DNA from: Bisporella sp. PMI_857
Lineage: Eukaryota > Ascomycota > Leotiomycetes > Helotiales > Helotiaceae
Assembly: GCA_021307315.1 (NCBI GenBank)
Contig: JAJSPD010000063.1
Coordinates: 1-64,000, forward strand
Direction of reading: 5' to 3'
DNA length: 64,000 nt
This document shows positions 37,901-48,036 of the stretch, piece by piece. Each line of letters opens with the position of its first letter. Position 1 is the stretch's first letter. A program made the position numbers and the translations under genes. The notes under the pieces were generated by a model, which did not search any database, was not told where the DNA came from, and worked only from the letters and a program-made list of their open reading frames with translations.

Positions 37901-39392
37901 CTTGAAGAATTCCCATTCAACATCTACTGCCAGGACGCATGCTTCCGTTGTTCATTTCTGATTAGATATGTGCTATTCTGATGCCCTGAATGCTCCAAGT
38001 CTTGTTTCTTTATACATAAACACCAGATACATCACAAACCTAAATCGCAAAGAGGTATATACAATTGACATCTCAGTTCAGCAGCCAGGAAAGAGCTGTT
38101 AGGATCTTCATATTTCTCAAGATAAGCACACAATGTCTCTGCCTAGTACCGCATACCAAACCGACGAAGCGGATTAGCAGCTGATGCTAGGTAGCGGCTA
38201 ACAAGGCTTGATTCATGTTGTATATCAGATATAGATACTGGAGCCAAGAACGCATGTTTTACAGGTTATAGGATATTCTAGCTACGTGATTATTTTGGTC
38301 AAAATAATATCGTTTTATTTGAGTAAATGACAGCGGAAGAAATCACGACAAGAATACGATTGTAAATGAAGAATGATGCGAACCCTAAGCAAGGTCTCTG
38401 ATACCGAGGAACATACAACATCAAAGATCTCAAGATTAATGAACACTGCAACCTTTCACAACGAAATACGCAGAACGATTTATCCCTAAGCTGCCAATTA
38501 CTACCTCAGAAGTCTTCCGATTTTCTCCTTTGTTTTTGGAATAGAGCCTTGGAATAGCTTGCTTACTTATACCTAAAAACCCCCAACCATCTCAAGAAAA
38601 CCAAAGTATCAATCACGAATAAAAACACACATCTAATTCAATAAGATATCGCATATCCCTATCATGTTGTGATTGGCGGAGCAAACGTATATAAGCGAAC
38701 GCCGTTCCTTACAAGAGCCCGCGGAACATAAGAAATGAAGTTAACGAGACCAGTTCCAATGGAGGGAATGTATGAAGAGCCAGCAGAGATAATGTGATGA
38801 TTCTGGTACATCGTGCTGGCCTGTCTAGCAACTTGCACAAAAATATGTGGCTAATCTGTAGAGATAAGCCATACAGATGGTAGAGGCTCGCTGGCTGTAA
38901 GCAACAGCAGAATACTCAATGTACGTAGTTAGAAGGAAGTAGGAGGCTTCGGCACTTGAATTGCTTACTTGAATCAAATGACTAGTGCAGTGAGATCGGT
39001 AACGCCACTTTGCAGTCTTGTCACCTGACGTCATATCCAGCTTCTTCTGCAGCAATTTTTATCATGCCTGTGTGGAACAGGTGGAAACGCAAAGTTATGG
39101 CACTGAAAGACAAGGATCAAAACAGTCGAAAAAAAAAGCAAAATACGTGAACAAAAAAGTGTGGATATGACAGGAATGTATGTCTATTGTCTTATGCAAA
39201 AATGCCGACTACTGGTGTAACCCGACCATGCCCCTATGCATATCCATCCCGTGGCCAAAACCCTAAAGAAATCGAGAAGAGATGTATCATGTAATCGTAA
39301 ATGCAACTCCTTTTAAATCAAAACCCGAAAAAATAAAAAGGAAAAAACGCCAAGACCTATATGCCCGTGAACTCGCACGCACATCTGTTGAA
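34995..39392. other. 4.4-kb gene-poor block
   Basis: No gene that I can support. Composition is AT-rich with scattered less AT-rich pieces. Two minus-strand open frames, 36035-36265 and 36346-36528, have coding-like character (for example NGDPYCSLSIIADASQ in the second) but they are in different frames, have no recognisable family and may be relics. The rest shows nothing. Confidence 0.45.
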
Positions 39393-41078
39393 TTATACAC
39401 CCCAGCTTCCCATCGCTCCTGTGCTAGTGATCAGGCTGCCACTCCCTACACTTCCTGTCCCATGTCCAAAATCCCAATAATGTCTGCTCCCTGTACTGCT
39501 TTGACTCGTTCTCTTGCCTACACCACTCATTCGTTCGCTTCCGCACCCTGAGCTCCCACGCCGGATGTGCGCTGTTTCCTTGCCTGGGACGCTGACTCGG
39601 AATGTACGAGGCCGTGAAGGACGAGAAGTGACGAGGGGGTGGTGCTGTCGGACACGGGCTGCGCGCGCAGCGGTATCGACTGTGCTGGCCGTTGCGAGGT
39701 GTGATGTGCTATGAGTGAAGACAGAAGGCGCTGAGGTAGAGCGGGTAAAGCGAGAACGAAGGTAATGATAGACCATTTTGATGTCGAGGTCGCGCTCCCA
39801 GTCTTCCTTTGATAGGGAGTGAGAGGGGGGCGAGGGACGAGGTGTTAAATCGTCTGGCTGGGAGATGAAGGAGGCTGTTAGAGCTGGGATAGGGAGCGGA
39901 GCTGATTGGAGAGTTGGCTGGAATTGCACGGTTGTGAGATTGGATTGCTCAAGAGGTACAGTGTTAACATCTCGGGCGGATTCGGGAATCACGGGAAGAC
40001 CAGCATACGGGAGAGGAGTTTGTTGAGTTTCTAGATATGCCGAAAAGGCGCCAGGATGGTCAGATATCTGGCTGACAAGGATCCCGAGTTCGCGTGCTAT
40101 CCGTTCTAGAAGTCTGTGTTCCCAAGACGACTCATCGTATCTATTCATCGCAATGATGCTATTGGCCGCATCCACTTGTGACCTGGCAGGAGGCGTTGTA
40201 GACAAGTCATCGTCTTCTGGCAGCTTTTCGCCGAAAATGATGGATAGCAAATCGTCATCGATGCCCATTAGATCTCGGATGACTCTTCTAGTGATTTTGT
40301 TCCAGAAACTCTCATTATCGTTGACATTCTCACTCACTTCTTGAGGATCAACATCGCTCAAAGTGGCGACATCCTCCTGCTTCCTCTCTATTATAGACGT
40401 CCGCCTCTCGCTTGACATCGATTGTCTCCGTCTTCGTGTCTCTCGCTGAATCTCCTCTACGAGTATGCGGCTCTGTTCCGCTCGCCATTCTTCTATTCTC
40501 CTCGTCCTCTCTATATCAGCGGCTCTCTCACCTTCCAACTCCAACATGCCTAGCTCCAAGCTCTCGCGCCGCCTCTTGACTCTCCTCGGATTGTACCTTT
40601 CAAACGCATATAAATGTTGTTGCATATCCTCTCCGGCATTCATAGGGTCTATCCTAAAACTGCCCAAACCATCGTGAGTCGGTAACACCGTACCGCCTTG
40701 CTCTACCGTCTCTTCTCTATAAACGCTTGGGTCTGTTCTGAACTCGTGTAGATGGGAGTCCAGGCTATCTAGTTCTCCATCTTCCTCCTCATCTATCGCT
40801 TCCTCTGTATGTTCAGAAGCCTGGTCATACGATCGAGCAGCGGTATCTAAGCTACCGAAGTCACTGATTCTCGACCGACCAGCGGTGCGAGTCCGTACTG
40901 TTGAGGTCGTGTAAGCCCGATCCGTGGTAGAAGCTGCACTTGGAGAAAAGAGAATCCATTCTTGAGAGTCTGCAAGAGGCTGGGAGTGTTGGGAGGTTTG
41001 TTGAGGCCCTGTGTTGATGGGTCCACTGTATATACGCTGAGAAGCAGTAGGTTGCTGCGTTGAGTGTCGGAATGCCAT
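39393..41078 (-). CDS. conserved-looking hypothetical protein, 561 aa
   Basis: Single-exon protein I cannot assign. The frame is open to 41105, but the first ATG is at 41078 (MAFRHSTQQPTASQ). It is hydrophilic and Ser/Arg-rich with an acidic patch (EEAIDEEEDGELDSLDSHL) near residue 100 and a long Arg/Glu helical segment (about 180-245, for example RRIEEWRAEQSRILVEE) that probably forms a coiled coil. A more hydrophobic patch, IRDLMGIDDDLLSIIFGE, lies near 270, and SKEDWERDLDIKMVYHYL near 430 looks like a folded, conserved helix. The C-terminal 100 residues are Ser/Gly-rich. No signal peptide or membrane segment. Codon use and length argue for a real gene; possibly a cytoskeletal or nuclear scaffold, which is only a guess. 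Confidence 0.72.
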   Translation of the reverse strand: MAFRHSTQQPTASQRIYSGPINTGPQQTSQHSQPLADSQEWILFSPSAASTTDRAYTTSTVRTRTAGRSRISDFGSLDTAARSYDQASEHTEEAIDEEEDGELDSLDSHLHEFRTDPSVYREETVEQGGTVLPTHDGLGSFRIDPMNAGEDMQQHLYAFERYNPRRVKRRRESLELGMLELEGERAADIERTRRIEEWRAEQSRILVEEIQRETRRRRQSMSSERRTSIIERKQEDVATLSDVDPQEVSENVNDNESFWNKITRRVIRDLMGIDDDLLSIIFGEKLPEDDDLSTTPPARSQVDAANSIIAMNRYDESSWEHRLLERIARELGILVSQISDHPGAFSAYLETQQTPLPYAGLPVIPESARDVNTVPLEQSNLTTVQFQPTLQSAPLPIPALTASFISQPDDLTPRPSPPSHSLSKEDWERDLDIKMVYHYLRSRFTRSTSAPSVFTHSTSHLATASTVDTAARAARVRQHHPLVTSRPSRPRTFRVSVPGKETAHIRRGSSGCGSERMSGVGKRTSQSSTGSRHYWDFGHGTGSVGSGSLITSTGAMGSWGV

Positions 41079-42056
41079 CACGTTTGCACTTGAGATTGAT
41101 GGCAAACTATTATAGTAGTTTGCAGCAAGAGCCTCAGGAGAGGTTGATGTAGAGCAATGTGGTTTGGTTGGGGGCCGGCTGAATCAGGGTATTTAGGGAT
41201 GGTGACAGTGACGGCGGGGACAGGGGTCGCTGATCTTGCGATACCGCCACCAATATGATTCCCTCGTGTTTTGTTGACAAATGTTTCCAAGTCGCAGGTT
41301 TTTAACCAAACAGTCTCTCGTAGCAAGAGACGGCTGTGCAAAGAGGCAATGGCAAGTGATTTATTAAGGTGTTGAGTCTCGTGTACTGTCTTAGGTTGAG
41401 GATCAGTGATGAGCTGTGGTGTGACGATGATGATGATCGTAGCCGCGTGGGGCTTTATCGCTACGAAAGCTCTAAAAAAGAATGAAATGAGCTGGCCAGA
41501 GAGGCTCTATATACTGAAAATATCGGGATTACTCAAATTTTCCCTGTTTAAGCAATATTCGATTATTCATATTGCATATGTTTTTTCAACACATCATCAT
41601 GCCCATGTCATCATTTAATAGCTGGAGTTCGCGATAAGACGCGATTACGATTCAGATAACAACAAGGATCATTTCTGCCGAAGGTAGCCCGGAAGCGTGA
41701 CAACAAAAACGCAATGGCCTGATAGATAGACATATTGGAGAAAGGTCTAGAAAAGTACATGGCGTAGAGAAGGGGAATAATGTCTGGAGGGGAGTTCGAG
41801 AACCCGTACACCGGAACAACGGGAAATGCCATTTGACGGTGGCCCTTTGCGCGCTATTTTCAAGGATCAACAAAGCACACAATGAGGTCAATCACCATAA
41901 TCACAATGCACATCGTGAATAGACACAAGTAATATGCTGCAAAAGCAGTAGCCATTCCGTAAATACAATAGTTGGAGAGCTAAACGTCGCGTAAGACATC
42001 AGGTCATCCTGCCATCGCAAATGTAACGCCTCTGCCCATCCCAAATGCAAACCCAT
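41079..42056. other. intergenic region between two minus-strand genes
   Basis: Contains the 5' region of the 561-aa gene, whose 260-base open frame at 41078-41341 (minus) I take as 5' UTR, and the 3' end of the uL16 gene. Nothing else is recognised. Confidence 0.45.
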
Positions 42057-43094
42057 CTATGCTTCCTGGAAAGCAGCAGGGAAACGTTTGATGTTATCGG
42101 CCAAGTTGCCCTTGTTGCTCAAGAACTGGACGTAAGCACCATCGACCAAGACCTTTCCGGTTTGCTTCTTCTCCATGTACTCCTCGCGGCGGAGAGGCGT
42201 GAAGCCCCAGTTCTTGGAAACGATGATCTTTTGGCGACCTGGGAACTTGTATTGGGATCTTCGGAGAGCCTCGATGGCGGCGGCACGGTCTATAGAGTGG
42301 TTAGGTTATATTTCTTCCAGATAAAGTACATGTACTTACTAGAATCACGGGTTCGGAGAGACAGCAAAATCTGACCAATGTTGACACGAGCAACAGAACC
42401 GTTAGGCTTTCCCCAAGCTCCACGCATTCCAGTCTGCAATCTATCGGCACCAGCGCAGGACAACATCTTATTGATGCGGACAACGTGGAATGGGTGAACA
42501 CGGACGCGGAGATGGAAGGATTCCTTTCCGGTGGTCTTGACCATATACCTAAAACATTAAACATTAGCTTCTCAATCACTTGCATTTTTCCTTCCCATCT
42601 ATTTCAACATTGCGTAATGTGATGGTGATCGAGCCGTGCTAAATCATCATTTCCACAATCCAACTTGTTTGATGCCCCGCCATGTCCCTCTGGAGTGCAC
42701 TCACTTGTTGGCGCAAATACGGGCAGCCTCCAAAGCTTCAGAGCTCAATTGTTCGTATTCGTTGGAAACCAAATGGACACAAAGAGGGAACTCGTCCACA
42801 TTCGCCTTCTTACGGCCAAGATCGAAGATACGGATCTTAGGATCAGGGACACCACGGTTGAACCGGGACTTTGGGTATGGCTACAGACTCATCTGTTAGT
42901 TTTTCTCTATTGAATCGCATATTCAAGTAGCCTGCTTAATCGCGATATGGCTACTACCAGACCTCTTGCAACCAAGGTGGCGGGCAAAAGGAAGTTGTCG
43001 ATATCCCGCTTCAACAGTTGACCAAAGCAGCTAGAACATCCCTACGCACCTTGTTCTTGCAGTAACGATAACATCTTGCTGGTCGGCGTGCCAT
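42057..43094 (-). CDS. RPL10: large-subunit ribosomal protein uL16
   Basis: Cytosolic 60S ribosomal protein uL16 (RPL10), 220 aa, which helps shape the tRNA-binding and peptidyl-transferase environment. Exons 43094-43050, 42880-42705, 42548-42340 and 42289-42057; the first intron is long (169 nt), as is usual near the start of fungal ribosomal protein genes; the others are 156 and 50 nt. The protein starts [15 protein letters not shown] and contains [54 protein letters not shown] and [14 protein letters not shown], all near-invariant in eukaryotes. Length is normal. It lies head-to-tail with another ribosomal protein gene about 490 bp upstream. Confidence 0.97.
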
Positions 43095-43586
43095 CTTGGA
43101 TGATTTCAAGGTGGTTTGTCGTGGGTATGTTGGTGAGATGAGGTTGCGAAGTCGAAACTTGGGTTTATGATCGATCCTCCAAGTGCTGCTTGGAAATCAA
43201 AAACTCGCTTAGAATTTGTGGGGTGGCGCACAACGGAGATTTCAGAATCTACGTGAAAATGAGTCACTCCCCGGCGTAAGATGAATGATATCCTTTAAGG
43301 GAATTATTGTACAGGCAATAGATTTTAAATTAAAAAAATCATTAGGTTCAGTTTTTAGCATGCTGCATACATAAGATGTGACCCACAGAGGCGACCTATA
43401 AATCATTTGAAGTCCAACCGCTGGATACTCACTCGTCACAGCAATTGTAAAGTTTATAACATCTGAAAGCTCAGGGAACGTCTGGATTGAGTACAGATCA
43501 AGTATTGTCTATCGCTATGCTACGATTAGGCTGTTGTCCAAATATAACCAGTGTATGCCTCATTCCGTCCTCACAAAAGGACGCAC
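43095..43586. promoter_or_regulatory. intergenic region upstream of uL16
   Basis: Holds the uL16 promoter and the 3' end of the eL30 gene. No specific ribosomal-protein promoter box could be named with confidence. Confidence 0.35.
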
Positions 43587-44151
43587 TCAAGCAGTCTGTC
43601 CGCTGAGGATGTCGGAATCGCCCCCATCTAGCACAGCCATTGTCGAGCAGCGGAAGAGCTTACCGCAGGCCGTGCCAAGTTCAATCTGTTGATTTCATGT
43701 TAGTTACGGTAACCCTCCAAAGTCGTGAGACTTTATCTCTGGGCAGGTCCCTCTGAGCCACATAGTGCGTCTCGTCGTTGGGCAGAATGTTCAGGAAGGA
43801 CGCACGTTGTTTCCGTTGAAGTGGTGAACGTTGGTCTTGGACAACATGGAGTAGTACTCGAGCTCACTCTTGCGGAGAGGTGGGGTGTTGCCAGCTGTGT
43901 CAAAGTCAGCTTCCAATTCTTATATTCGGAGTTCAGTGTGTCATACCAATGATGACGAGCTTTGCCTTTCCACTGCGGAGGGACTTGAGGGTTGATTTGT
44001 ATCCGAGAGTGACCTTTCCAGACTTCATCACCAGCCTTTGCAAAAGTTCAATGTCAGTAATAATCTCGTCGAGCAGCAGGAGGAATACTTACGCAAGGCG
44101 CGAGTTGATGGAGTCAGCGGTCTTCTTGGTCTTCTTTGTTGTGGGTGCCAT
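43587..44151 (-). CDS. RPL30: large-subunit ribosomal protein eL30
   Basis: Cytosolic 60S ribosomal protein eL30, 111 aa, of the L7Ae RNA-binding fold. Exons 44151-44093, 44035-43947, 43894-43806 and 43685-43587; introns of 57, 52 and 120 nt, all joining in frame. It starts [20 protein letters not shown] and contains [38 protein letters not shown] and [16 protein letters not shown], all hallmark eL30 segments. The last two introns use GTATGA and GTGCGT donors. Yeast eL30 binds its own transcript to repress splicing; whether that occurs here cannot be seen from the sequence. Confidence 0.97.
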
Positions 44152-44860
44152 CGTGAAGCGCAAGATATCTAATTGATCTTGTAGATGTCGTCGATTGATG
44201 CTCTCCGGCTTAGTCTAGAATTTTTGAAAAGTTCAAAAAAGTACGCGAACCAAAACTATTTGGTGCGAGAGCTAAACCGCCTTGGCACATACGACTGCCT
44301 GAGGCAATAACCACGTGATATTCATATTGAAACGCTTCAACCTTGAGCCTCATCTGAATTACGGTTTCGTCCCATAATTTGCTTTTGGTGAAATAATAGT
44401 TTGTTCTACAGTTGCAATCTTCCCGTGATTATATTCTAGAAGTCTTGTACGGACCTTTTGTGGCTTCTTGACTGGCAATCCCATGTTGCTCATGAAACCG
44501 GCTCTTCATGTCATCGCTTTATAATGACTCGGAACTTTATCATTTCATGCCGATATACGCAGGGGATCAATAATAAACAATAAACACGTACAACCTTGAG
44601 CCCTCATCATCATTGAAACGTATCCAAATCAAACCTATCCGTGTCTATCATTCGTAAAGCCTGAGCGAAAGCCACCTCTTCAACGGCGCTGAAGATTTAA
44701 CCTTTCTCTTGTCAAACGGCAGGCTTAGCACCGCATGCATTGCGAGATAATTATAGAACCTGGAACCTTAATCTTATCGTCAAACTTTCTGATTGCAACG
44801 TCACAACAACATACCTAGAATACCCTACGAACTCGACATTTACTGTTATCACTATCGAAA
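44152..44860. promoter_or_regulatory. divergent promoter between eL30 and the coiled-coil gene
   Basis: A 709-base region separating two oppositely directed ATGs. It must carry both promoters. I see AT-rich stretches and pyrimidine-rich tracts but no named element I would defend. Confidence 0.4.
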
Positions 44861-46813
44861 ATGTCGACTGCGACCAAGAAACCTCCTGTCGGCACGGTAG
44901 GAGGCCGCCGGCCCCCTTCAACAGATTCACCACTGTCACCAGTCTCTAGGACTTCTCCATCGCGTTCCCCTGCACCGTCAACAGCTCCTGCAAATGGCGT
45001 AACACGGACACGATCATTACGAGGAGGGAGTCCTCTCTCTGCGCGAGCGGCTATGCAGCGGCCAGGCGCTGGCACATCAAATCTTAGCAATAGCAGCCTA
45101 CCATCAGACGCGGATGATGATGCCCGAGCTGAAGCGGTCGCATTACTGGACGATTTGAAAGAACGGCTTCACAAAGCCGAGACTATATCTGAGCAATTTG
45201 AAAAGCAGGCGCAGGTCCTACAATTGCGATTGGATGAAGCTATATCTGAGCAAGCAAAACTAGAGGATAAATTACATGAGAATGAGGAGAGGCTAGAGAC
45301 ACTGGAGAATGAAAAGAGGGATGCACTTAGACAGAAACGCGAGATGGAATCTATATACGAGGCAGAGCGAAGCTCGATGACCAAGGAACGAGAGGAATCT
45401 GCCAACCGGGAAGAAGAGATGCAGACTATAATTCAGCGATTGAAAGATTCCTTAAGTCAAAGGAACAATATGGATGAGGAGAGTAGAATTTCTCGTCGCT
45501 GTAAGTTCTCCATCCCTTTATAAACTATAGAAACTATCAAGAGCTAACCTCTACAAGCAAACAATTCTTCACCTGGCTTTGACAGCCAATTTGCGCCGCC
45601 AGCTGGCTTGAACCGAAGCGATTCTCGGAATAACTCCAAATTGGTTCTTCAGAAAGACAAATTGATCGAATCTCTCAGGCTAGAGTTAGCAGAGGCACAG
45701 ATCAAATTAGTCGAATCAGAGAATATGGGAGGCGGGCGAATGCATGAAGTTGAGAGATTATTGCTTGAAGCACGCATGACAAATGCGCGGTTACTAGAAG
45801 ACAACGAAAGCTATCAGTTATTATTGTCACAAAAGACATTAGGAGGAGAGTTCCACCATAGCGAGTTCATGGGTTCAGCATCGAACGCAGCTGCATTGAG
45901 TGCTCTAGAAGGGAGACCAATAGGTACAAGCCTGGCAGATGAGCTTGCGGGTACCGAAGAAGATGATGGAGAACTTGATCCTAGGTCTCGTCGTCTTGAA
46001 GCCGATTTAAAGGCTTCAAAGGCAGAGAACAAAGCCTTAACACTATACATCAACAAAATCATTGAACGACTACTTCAACACCAAGACTTCGAGGCCATCC
46101 TTGACCAATCGTCTGAGTTCAAACCAGGCGCCGCCAGAGCCAACACGGAAAAGGATCTACCTCCGCCTCCGCCAGAACAAGCATCTGGAGCCTCGATCCT
46201 CCAACGAGCAAAGTCAGTCGCGATGGGTGCAACCCGACGGCCACGGCCACAATCCTATATGCCAGCGGCCAACACCACCGATCCAGGAACAGCACCAAGC
46301 ATCCCGATCGGTCTCAGCCGTACCTCCAGCTTCCGCACGGGCCGCCCCAAGAGCGAGCAATATACTGGCGGGGCCGCCAACGTCGTAAACGCCATGTACA
46401 AAGGCAATGGGCAGATGTCCCCCACGCTTACTGGTCCGCAAACCCCACGACACTCACAATCCTTCTTCACGCCTCCTCCCGCCGTCGGAAACCCCAACGC
46501 TGCATCTCGAGTCCCAAGCACAGGTTCTCAAAGCGTTGCGGGGAACTTTCCCGGTATGAGGAGCGAGACGAGTAGTATGAGTGGGGACAGCGGGGAAGTA
46601 AACACGCCCGGGAACACGCCACCAAGGAAAGAGGAGAAGACGACAACATTTGCTGGGAATAAGCCAAGACCGCTGAGACTGGTGCAGGATCATCCAGAGA
46701 ATGCGAGAAGGGCGAGTTTGTTGGAGGGTATTGATTCGAAGAGGGCCAGCTGGATTGGGTGGGCGTTTGGGAAGAAGGAGGAGGCTGCGTTTGCAGAAAG
46801 TATCAAGGAATAA
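44861..46813 (+). CDS. coiled-coil protein with disordered tail
   Basis: Protein of 631 aa. Exon 1 44861-45500, intron 45501-45557 (GTAAGT, CTAAC branch, CAAG acceptor, phase 1), exon 2 45558-46813. The first 90 residues are a disordered Ser/Pro/Arg-rich region. Residues of about 90-215 form a long coiled coil (AEAVALLDDLKERLHKAET and on), resumed after the intron (LIESLRLELAEAQIKLVES) to about residue 400 (NKALTLYINKIIERLL). A Pro-run (PPPPPE) and a Ser/Thr/Pro-rich region follow, and the protein ends with a compact motif, SKRASWIGWAFGKKEEAA, that looks conserved and is perhaps a binding motif. Similar fungal proteins are often labelled M protein serotype-like purely because of the coiled coil. 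A role in trafficking or the cytoskeleton is plausible but unproven. Confidence 0.78.
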
Positions 46814-48036
46814 TTTAGAACATCGGTGTTGTAAGATAGGGATGGGCGATTGAATAGAAGGCACGCAACTCAAATAAACTTATAGTTGGAAATGGGAAAT
46901 GACACGGCCGTAGGAGAGGTATTGAAGAATACGGGGAAAGGCATGGGCAAGGGGGATTCGAACAAGACATAACTGCCTGTTTACTTTGTCACTTGGAAAA
47001 CAGGTTATTAAATCATGGGGATTAGGATACCCAGGGGTGGGGGCATACTTTTCTTGCATTCAAAAGATGGCAGGTATACCATCCAGTAACTAATTCTCAT
47101 TATGAAGAAAGAACAACAAAATACAACAATAGCACAACCAAACGCTCAAAAACTAAGCGGCTTCATGATTTCAGCACCCTTTGCCTATGTTCCTCTTCCT
47201 CTGTTCCTCTTCCACTGTTCTTCCTCCACTGCTTCTCTTGCTCGGTTTCTCTTCCTCCGTCATCCTATTCACGTATGAACTCTCCCAGCGTCAAAGTTTT
47301 TCCGCAGCCGAACATAGCTGGCCTTCTCATCCAAGCCCAAGAAGCATGAAATACGGGTCTCTGCAGTCTGTTTTCCTTTCCAACATAAAATGGTAGCGTC
47401 GGCAAAGAGCGAGTATGAAATTCGTTTCGTCGTTACTGCTTGATTTTTGCTCTCTGCTGTTGTCCTACGAGTACTGAATCCTGGACGTTACTGCTGTGTA
47501 CCAGAAGAGGTTCCCTACTCAACTGCCTACAAGCTGTTTTATTAACTTTCCGTCACAGCCAAAACCCTTTCATCAAAGTTTGAAGCTTGTAAATACGAAT
47601 TTTGGATCAATTTACACCATATATCTCCAGGTTTCAGCGTTATTGGAACACTTTGAAATTCTTTTGCAATTTGTTTTTCGGTGCTACTGCTATATAGTTC
47701 TTTGGACAATTGAGTAGGAAAACCTTCCATTTTTTTAAAAAAATTAAAGAAAAATTATTTAGCTGTATTGAGCTGGTCGTTGTTATTGCTATTCGCGTTT
47801 CTTGTCGCCTGCTAGACCGTAAAATATCATTGTCGATTCATGCTCTATTGCTACATCTATAGATTCACGAATGATTGGTTAGCAGGTGTTTACTGAAAAA
47901 TACATTCATCGTCATTGTCTTCCCCATGTTGATGTGCGCCAATAGACTCTTGCGAAGGTAGGTCGGCAGTACCACGCAAGGTCAGTACCATTTGCTGAGA
48001 CTATTATCCGCCCACAAGCGATCACAGAGATGTAGC
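46814..48036. other. intergenic region, no gene recognised
   Basis: Convergent 3' ends of the coiled-coil gene and the zinc-finger gene. Only short chance frames are present. An AT-rich T/A run lies at about 47,728-47,760. Confidence 0.5.

Noticed and set aside
41078..41341. Minus-strand frame upstream of the 561-aa protein as an extra coding exon
   Set aside because: It is in another frame, and the ATG at 41078 already starts a sound open frame; more likely 5' UTR.
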